A stretch of DNA of 10,908 bases from an uncultured Ruminococcus sp. (lineage in GTDB: Bacteria > Bacillota > Clostridia > Oscillospirales > Ruminococcaceae), in NCBI GenBank assembly GCA_900539835.1, contig UQDR01000034.1, forward strand, positions 1 through 10,908. The letters are read 5' to 3'. The position numbers and the translations under genes are program-made. Within the stretch, counting starts at the first letter, position 1. The number at the start of each line of letters is the position of its first letter. The notes under the pieces are model-generated. The model saw nothing but the letters and a program-made list of their open reading frames with translations, searched no databases and was not told the DNA's origin. Below are positions 7,149-10,908 of this stretch, in pieces.

Positions 7149-7448
7149 TTATACTTCAAAGTCAACACATTTTCTCGAATTTACCGATGCTCTAACAATT
7201 TCAGCTACTTTCAAGTGCTCAGGATTTACCTGATATGCTTTAAGCGCCTTTTCGTCAGTAAAAAGTGAATCAAGCATTAAATCACCGTTTGACGAACCAA
7301 GAAATTCTGTATAAACTTTGATGTCTTTTAAGCCGTCAATTTTGCCTTTAAGGCTTTCAAGACCCTGTTTAATTTCATTGCTGCGTTCAGCTTTTTGTTC
7401 AGGAGTAAATCCGTCTTTGTAATTCCAAATAATGATATGTTTTATCAT
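7149..7448 (-). CDS. Dabb (stress-responsive A/B barrel) domain protein
   Basis: A 99-residue single-domain protein of the Dabb family, a dimeric ferredoxin-like alpha/beta barrel. The recognisable features are the N-terminal MIKHIIIWNYKDGFTPEQ (usually HIVLFKFK), a central helix with LKGKIDGLKDIKVYTEFLGSS, the core LMLDSLFTDEKALKAYQVNPEHLKV at about 57-81, and a final strand ending RKCVDFEV. The conserved HxxV/HLKV histidine is at H78. Biochemical roles of such small proteins are mostly unknown; some Dabb relatives are cyclases or stress proteins. Its ATG follows the leuC stop by one nucleotide, so it is translationally coupled to leuC, and leuD follows 31 nt later. Its place inside the isomerase operon suggests a role tied to leucine synthesis or to the Fe-S enzyme, but this is inference only. 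Confidence 0.85.
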   Translation of the reverse strand: MIKHIIIWNYKDGFTPEQKAERSNEIKQGLESLKGKIDGLKDIKVYTEFLGSSNGDLMLDSLFTDEKALKAYQVNPEHLKVAEIVRASVNSRKCVDFEV

Positions 7449-7449
7449 A

Positions 7450-8712
7450 TCACATTACCTCTGAGGGCTGTGATATTTTGCCTGTAATTGCTGATGCTGC
7501 GGCAACATAAGGAGAAGCAAGATAAACTTCTGATTCGGGATGTCCCATTCTTCCGACAAAATTTCTGTTTGTTGTAGCAACAGCTCTTTCGCCCTTTGCG
7601 AGAATACCCATATGACCGCCGAGGCATGGTCCGCATGTAGGTGTTGAAACTGCACAGCCAGCGCTGATAAAGATTTCAAGCAATCCTTCCTGCATAGCCT
7701 GTAAATATACCTTCTGTGTTGCAGGAATCACGATACATCTTACATTATCAGCAATCTTTTTGCCTTTAAGTATTTCAGCGGCACATCTCATATCTTCAAT
7801 TCTGCCGTTTGTACATGAACCGATAACCACCTGATCGATTTTCAAATCTTCAATCTCGTCAAAGGTTTTTGCATTTTCAGGGAGGTGAGGGAATGCAACT
7901 GTAGGCTTAATGTCGTCAAGACAAATGTCATATACAGCTTCGTATTCAGCATCTTCATCAGCTTCATAGACTTTATATTCCTTAGTAACCTTGTCCTTTA
8001 TATAATCAAGAGTAACCTCGTCAACAGCAAAAATACCATTTTTAGCTCCTGCTTCAATAGCCATGTTGGCCATGCAGAGTCGGTCTTCCATAGAAAGATT
8101 TTTTAATCCCTCTCCTGAAAACTCCATAGATTTATAAAGTGCTCCGTCAACGCCGATCATGCCGATTATATGAAGAATAACGTCCTTAGCGGCAGAATAT
8201 TCAGGAAGCTTTCCGGTTATATTAAATTTAATTGCAGCAGGGACTTTGAACCAAGTTTTACCCTTTGCCATACCTGCACACATATCAGTTGAACCTATAC
8301 CTGTTGAAAATGCACCGAGAGCGCCGTATGTACAAGTATGTGAATCTGCGCCGATTACGCAGTCGCCGGGAGCAACAAGTCCTTTTTCAGGCAGCAGGGC
8401 ATGTTCAATTCCCATATCTCCTACATCATAGTAGTGTGTGATGTCATATTCACCGCAAAAATCACGGCACTGCTTACATTGACCAGCTGCCTTAATATCT
8501 TTATTAGGTGTGAAATGATCCATAACCATTGTGATTTTTTCTCTGTTAAAAACGCTGTCAAATCCGGCTTTATTAAACTCATTGATTGCAACAGGTGAAG
8601 TTACGTCGTTGCCAAGTACCAAATCAAGGTTAGCCATAATAAGCTGACCGGCTTTGACCTCTTCAAGCCCTGCATGAGCTGCGAGAATTTTTTGCGTCAT
8701 AGTCATACCCAT
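7450..8712 (-). CDS. leuC: 3-isopropylmalate dehydratase large subunit
   Basis: A 420-residue aconitase-superfamily subunit that carries the [4Fe-4S] cluster of isopropylmalate isomerase. The cluster ligands are C300 in GSCTNGR and C360 and C363 in PTCGPCLGG. Other motifs are DHFTPNKD at 65-72, GADSHTCTYGALG at 121-133 and the C-terminal NRNFVGRMGH at 382-391. The length is that of the clostridial/archaeal class (about 420 residues, not 470). The start MGMTMTQKILA is the usual one for this class; two further in-frame ATGs lie 6 and 12 nt downstream. AAGGAG is 11 nt upstream, with an out-of-frame ATG between. It heads the operon leuC-Dabb-leuD. Substrate could instead be a related 2-alkylmalate, but leucine synthesis is most likely. 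Confidence 0.93.
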   Translation of the reverse strand: MGMTMTQKILAAHAGLEEVKAGQLIMANLDLVLGNDVTSPVAINEFNKAGFDSVFNREKITMVMDHFTPNKDIKAAGQCKQCRDFCGEYDITHYYDVGDMGIEHALLPEKGLVAPGDCVIGADSHTCTYGALGAFSTGIGSTDMCAGMAKGKTWFKVPAAIKFNITGKLPEYSAAKDVILHIIGMIGVDGALYKSMEFSGEGLKNLSMEDRLCMANMAIEAGAKNGIFAVDEVTLDYIKDKVTKEYKVYEADEDAEYEAVYDICLDDIKPTVAFPHLPENAKTFDEIEDLKIDQVVIGSCTNGRIEDMRCAAEILKGKKIADNVRCIVIPATQKVYLQAMQEGLLEIFISAGCAVSTPTCGPCLGGHMGILAKGERAVATTNRNFVGRMGHPESEVYLASPYVAAASAITGKISQPSEVM

Positions 8713-8760
8713 AATATCATAAACTCCTTATCTTAAAAAAATATTATATATACATATATT

Positions 8761-8789
8761 ATTATAGCATATTTTAAGATTGCTGTAAA
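8761..8789 (-). promoter_or_regulatory. Sigma-A promoter of the leuC operon
   Basis: On the minus strand there is TTTACA at 8784-8789, a 17-bp spacer and TATAAT at 8761-8766, with TG placed for an extended -10. Transcription would start near 8754, giving a leader of about 40 nt. That is too short for a T-box, and no leader peptide or attenuator hairpin is visible. Confidence 0.78.
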
Positions 8790-8879
8790 CACTTAGCTTC
8801 AATAATTTTTTATTTCAAATATTTATAAAAATAAAATTAGCATAAATTTCAATGTTTTAAATAAAAATCTTCTTGTATA

Positions 8880-8908
8880 TTGCTGTTCAAACAAGCAAAA
8901 AATAATTT
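8880..8908 (+). promoter_or_regulatory. Possible promoter of the 57-residue protein gene
   Basis: TTGCTG at 8880-8885, a 17-bp spacer and TAATTT at 8903-8908. The -35 box is fair but the -10 box is weak. The region is so A+T-rich that chance matches are likely. No clear sporulation-sigma motif was recognised. Confidence 0.3.
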
Positions 8909-8954
8909 TGGGTAAAAGAAATTTTGCTTAATATTAATGGAGAGGGTGAATTAT

Positions 8955-9128
8955 ATGAACAAAGGTTCAATTATGAAAGGCGTTTCAGTCGGACTTACGG
9001 CAGGTGCGTTAGTATATGCTATTTCAAGCGCCAGCAGAAGCGACAAAAGAAGGCTCAAGTCAAGGACAGGAAAGGCTATTCGTGCCATAGGCGATGTTAT
9101 GGACGGAATTTCAATGATGATGAACTAA
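8955..9128 (+). CDS. Small putative membrane-associated protein, 57 residues
   Basis: Function not recognised. The ATG at 8955 follows a strong GGAGAGGGTGA site (8939-8949), and a terminator follows the stop by 6 nt, so this is a free-standing gene. Residues 9-26 are hydrophobic and small-residue-rich (GVSVGLTAGALVYAIS), long enough for one membrane span or a GxxxG-type amphipathic helix. A strongly basic stretch follows (RSDKRRLKSRTGKAIR, 28-43), then a short hydrophobic tail ending SMMMN. The layout resembles the short YtxH-like or unnamed hypothetical proteins common in Clostridia, in which a glycine/alanine-rich segment precedes a basic linker; this is a resemblance, not a demonstrated homology. 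An in-frame ATG at 8937 would add six residues but lies before the ribosome site. It is divergent to leuC. Confidence 0.75.
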   Translation: MNKGSIMKGVSVGLTAGALVYAISSASRSDKRRLKSRTGKAIRAIGDVMDGISMMMN

Positions 9129-9134
9129 TATTAA

Positions 9135-9180
9135 AAAAGCATGCTGTTTCTGTTTTTTACAGTAGTTTCAGCATGCTTTT
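9135..9180. terminator. Bidirectional terminator between convergent genes
   Basis: A perfect 12-bp stem pairs 9135-9146 with 9169-9180; a small CTGT/ACAG stem (9150-9153 with 9159-9162) sits in the 22-nt loop. On the plus strand a T-rich tail follows (to about 9190), and on the minus strand the stem ends in a run of T. It serves the 57-residue protein gene and the nucleotidyltransferase-cyclophilin operon, whose last stop codon is at 9189. Confidence 0.87.
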
Positions 9181-9188
9181 AGTTTTAT

Positions 9189-9659
9189 TTATTCAATTGT
9201 TACTTTTTTCATAACCTGATCAACTAAAGGTCTGTCCATATAATTAACTTCTGTTTCAGCAATTTCGTCAACTGCGTCCATACCTTCAATAACTTTTCCG
9301 AATGCTGCATATTGCCCGTCAAGGTGTGGGGCATCCTTATGCATTATAAAGAACTGTGAGCCGGCGGAATCATGCATTTGAGAACGAGCCATAGAAATTA
9401 CGCCTCTTGTATGTTTTAAATTATTAGGCACGCCGTTAGCAAGGAATTCACCTTTAATTCTTTCTTTCGGACCGCCCATTCCGGTACCCTCGGGACATCC
9501 GCCCTGAATCATAAAGCCGTTTATAACTCTGTGAAAAATAAGTCCGTCATAAAAGCCTTCTTTGACTAATTTTTCAAAGTTTGCAACCGTAATCGGCGCA
9601 TGCTCAGGATAAAGCTCAATTTTAATTTTCTTTCCGTTTTCCATTTCAATTACAACCAT
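9189..9659 (-). CDS. Cyclophilin-type peptidyl-prolyl cis-trans isomerase
   Basis: A 156-residue single-domain cyclophilin that speeds cis-trans isomerisation of Xaa-Pro bonds in folding proteins. There is no signal peptide, so it is cytoplasmic. Active-site motifs are FHRVINGFMIQGG at 42-54 (catalytic R44, with M50 and Q52), MARSQ at 90-94, SQFFI at 101-105 and PHLDGQYAAFGKV at 111-123. The position of human cyclophilin A W121 is H112, as in many bacterial forms, which is generally linked to low cyclosporin sensitivity. AAGGAG precedes the ATG at about 9 nt. It lies 30 nt after the nucleotidyltransferase gene with no promoter between them, so the two are probably co-transcribed. Confidence 0.94.
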   Translation of the reverse strand: MVVIEMENGKKIKIELYPEHAPITVANFEKLVKEGFYDGLIFHRVINGFMIQGGCPEGTGMGGPKERIKGEFLANGVPNNLKHTRGVISMARSQMHDSAGSQFFIMHKDAPHLDGQYAAFGKVIEGMDAVDEIAETEVNYMDRPLVDQVMKKVTIE

Positions 9660-9689
9660 GAAAAAGAACTCCTTACAATATTATATTAA

Positions 9690-10601
9690 TTAATTCCACA
9701 ATTTCTCAGGATATACTCCGTCTGAAACAAGCTTAGCAATTGATTCACAAACTGTAGCTTTATCTTCTGCATAAGTTACACCGAACCATCTGTCACGGCT
9801 TTCAAGCATTGTACATTCTGCTTCTCCGTTTTTAATAAGCTTATCAATGATAGTCGGAAGTAAAAATTCAGCCTTAAGATCCTTGCTGTTTTCTTCAAGG
9901 AATGCATTGAATTCACTATCAAGAGTATCTAAGAATTCCGGAGGACAGCCCCACATGTTCATAGAAACATGACTGTCTTCGCTTACTTCCTTTCTGCCAT
10001 CGCCGTCATCAGCCATAACCTTTCCGTCAGCCTCACGAATGATATTAAATGTTTCCTCAATGTCAGTAACTTTATTATTTTCGTCTGCTACGCATATTCC
10101 CCTTGTAACAGTACCGTTATCGCTCAAAGTATTTTTCAGTATAAAAGCTGCCATTGAGAGGTCAAGCTTATCGCTTTTATGCTCGGATGTCAGGTAATCA
10201 TAAAGAATTTTAAAGCCTTCAAATCCATAATAATCGTCGGCATTAATAATAACGAAAGGTTCATTTACTGCACCTTTACAGCACAAAATAGCGTGACCTG
10301 TTCCCCATGGCTTTGTTCTTTCGGCATTTTTGAACTGCTCAGGAACATCATCAGTTTCCTGATAAACATAGCTTACATTTACATATTTTGAAATACGGTT
10401 TCCGATCATTTCAGCAAAAGCTTCTTCAATATCTTTTCTTATAATGAAAACTACCTTATTAAAGCCGGCTTTTACTGCGTCATATATAGAATAATCCATA
10501 ATAATTTCATTATTAGGTCCTACAGGAGCAAGCTGTTTGATACCGCCGCCGAAACGGGAACCCATACCTGCTGCCATAATAACGAGAGTACAGTCTTTCA
10601 T
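9690..10601 (-). CDS. Sugar-phosphate nucleotidyltransferase-like protein
   Basis: A 303-residue protein of the NTP-transferase (GT-A-like) superfamily, whose members join a nucleoside triphosphate and a sugar 1-phosphate, or choline phosphate, to give the activated donor. The nucleotide-binding signature is AAGMGSRFGGG at 10-20 with K22 just after. A second block is WGTGHAIL at 99-106, and the metal-binding acidic pair is in INADDYYG at 119-126. The C-terminal part (about 190-303) has no recognisable left-handed beta helix, so this is not GlmU- or GlgC-like. AAGGAG stands upstream of the ATG. The cyclophilin gene follows after 30 nt. Substrate unknown: the neighbours contain no sugar or lipid pathway gene to guide a choice. 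Confidence 0.88.
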   Translation of the reverse strand: MKDCTLVIMAAGMGSRFGGGIKQLAPVGPNNEIIMDYSIYDAVKAGFNKVVFIIRKDIEEAFAEMIGNRISKYVNVSYVYQETDDVPEQFKNAERTKPWGTGHAILCCKGAVNEPFVIINADDYYGFEGFKILYDYLTSEHKSDKLDLSMAAFILKNTLSDNGTVTRGICVADENNKVTDIEETFNIIREADGKVMADDGDGRKEVSEDSHVSMNMWGCPPEFLDTLDSEFNAFLEENSKDLKAEFLLPTIIDKLIKNGEAECTMLESRDRWFGVTYAEDKATVCESIAKLVSDGVYPEKLWN

Positions 10602-10646
10602 AATAATATCTCCTTAAAATAAAAATAGTGTCTTAAACACACTTTT

Positions 10647-10675
10647 ATTATGGCATATATTTTTAAAAAAGTCAA
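10647..10675 (-). promoter_or_regulatory. Sigma-A promoter of the nucleotidyltransferase-cyclophilin operon
   Basis: On the minus strand there is TTGACT at 10670-10675, a 17-bp spacer and CATAAT at 10647-10652, with TG placed for an extended -10. Transcription would start near 10640. A small inverted repeat (AGTGT/ACACT, 10627-10643) lies at the start of the leader, followed by a T-rich stretch, but five base pairs are too few to call an attenuator. Confidence 0.8.
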
Positions 10676-10794
10676 CAATATTTTAGCAACAGCTTTTATG
10701 GGGGGTTATATAATAGATGTCTTTTTTGATTGAAACTCTTCAAATTAAGAAATAACTGATTTACTATTAAGAAAGGATTTATAAAACAAAATAA

Positions 10795-10837
10795 AAAAGC
10801 CTTAAAATGCAGTTGATTCGGCATTTTAAAGGCTTTT
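10795..10837. terminator. Long terminator hairpin, better on the minus strand
   Basis: Positions 10795-10810 pair with 10821-10837 with one bulged base. On the minus strand the tail is TTTTTTATTTTG, a strong Rho-independent form; on the plus strand it is TTTTATT. It would stop transcripts coming leftward from beyond the window before the nucleotidyltransferase promoter. The preceding stretch 10676-10794 holds no gene that I can support; it is A+T-rich except for a run of six G at 10700-10705. Confidence 0.75.
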
Positions 10838-10850
10838 ATTGTGAAACGAA

Positions 10851-10873
10851 AACCCCCAGTTTTACTGGGGGTT
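10851..10873. terminator. G+C-rich hairpin at right edge
   Basis: A perfect 10-bp stem (AACCCCCAGT at 10851-10860, ACTGGGGGTT at 10864-10873) has a TTT loop. On the minus strand the tail is TTTTCGTTTC, acceptable for a terminator of a leftward gene outside the window. On the plus strand there is no T tail. It may instead be a subterminal hairpin of an IS200/IS605-like element, since an ATG follows at 10891. Confidence 0.55.
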
Positions 10874-10908
10874 CAAAAGAGCTTAAAGCTATGAGTAGAA
10901 AAAATAGG

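Noticed and set aside
7445..7679. Two short leftward frames overlapping the end of leuC
   Set aside because: They are out-of-frame shadows of leuC; the leuC frame is intact to its stop, so no frameshift is needed.
8924..9214. 96-codon rightward frame overlapping the 57-residue protein gene
   Set aside because: It reads through the terminator in a different frame, and the strong ribosome site belongs to the ATG at 8955.
10700..10755. Short rightward frames after the six-G run (12 codons from 10717, MSFLIETLQIKK, and 11 codons from 10698)
   Set aside because: The G run sits at a possible ribosome-site distance from 10717, but there is no convincing promoter and nothing coded downstream; chance is the simpler explanation.
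1..10908. Defence system, toxin-antitoxin, CRISPR, prophage or biosynthetic cluster
   Set aside because: All sizeable genes belong to housekeeping or common metabolic families; no repeats with regular spacing, integrase, nuclease or antitoxin-like pairs were seen.

Overview
The window looks like ordinary chromosomal DNA of a low-G+C Gram-positive bacterium of the class Clostridia, most likely a gut Ruminococcus/Oscillospiraceae-type organism. The evidence is the A+T-rich sequence, strong AAGGAG-type ribosome binding sites before almost every gene, near-consensus sigma-A promoters with 17-bp spacers, a DUF951 protein, the short clostridial (archaeal-type) LeuC/LeuD pair and Sua5-type TsaC. TGA acts as a stop codon. 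No rRNA, tRNA, CRISPR array, phage gene or complete mobile element was seen.

Layout. Positions 1-183 hold no gene but several hairpins. Positions 184-5158 are one leftward operon read from a promoter at 5199-5227: DUF951 protein, prfA (release factor 1), tsaC (threonylcarbamoyl-AMP synthase), coaE (dephospho-CoA kinase), a membrane-anchored lytic transglycosylase and an M18 aminopeptidase. From tsaC to the aminopeptidase the genes touch or overlap by 4 to 17 nt, so translational coupling is likely. A second strong promoter (5277-5305) faces right and drives a hotdog-fold thioesterase and a Cof-type HAD phosphatase (5336-6581). This pair converges on a leftward leucine operon (8712-6635): leuC, a small Dabb-domain protein and leuD, with a terminator at 6592-6627. 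A 57-residue putative membrane protein (8955-9128) diverges from leuC and converges, across a shared terminator, on a leftward pair: a sugar-nucleotidyltransferase-like protein and a cyclophilin (10601-9189). Positions 10676-10908 are non-coding apart from a possible start at the edge, and contain two strong hairpins.

How the genes fit together. The first operon groups translation functions (termination by RF1, the first step of tRNA t6A synthesis by TsaC) with CoA synthesis and with envelope and peptide turnover. The leuCD operon carries out the isomerase step of leucine synthesis; leuA and leuB are not in the window. The thioesterase/HAD pair and the nucleotidyltransferase/cyclophilin pair have clear families but unknown substrates.

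No convincing undescribed multi-gene system was found. The points most worth a second look are the structured intergenic segment at 38-167, the Dabb gene inserted between leuC and leuD, the conserved-looking 57-residue protein, the lack of prmC beside prfA, and the hairpins at the right edge, which may be the end of an IS200-like element or the terminator of an unseen gene.
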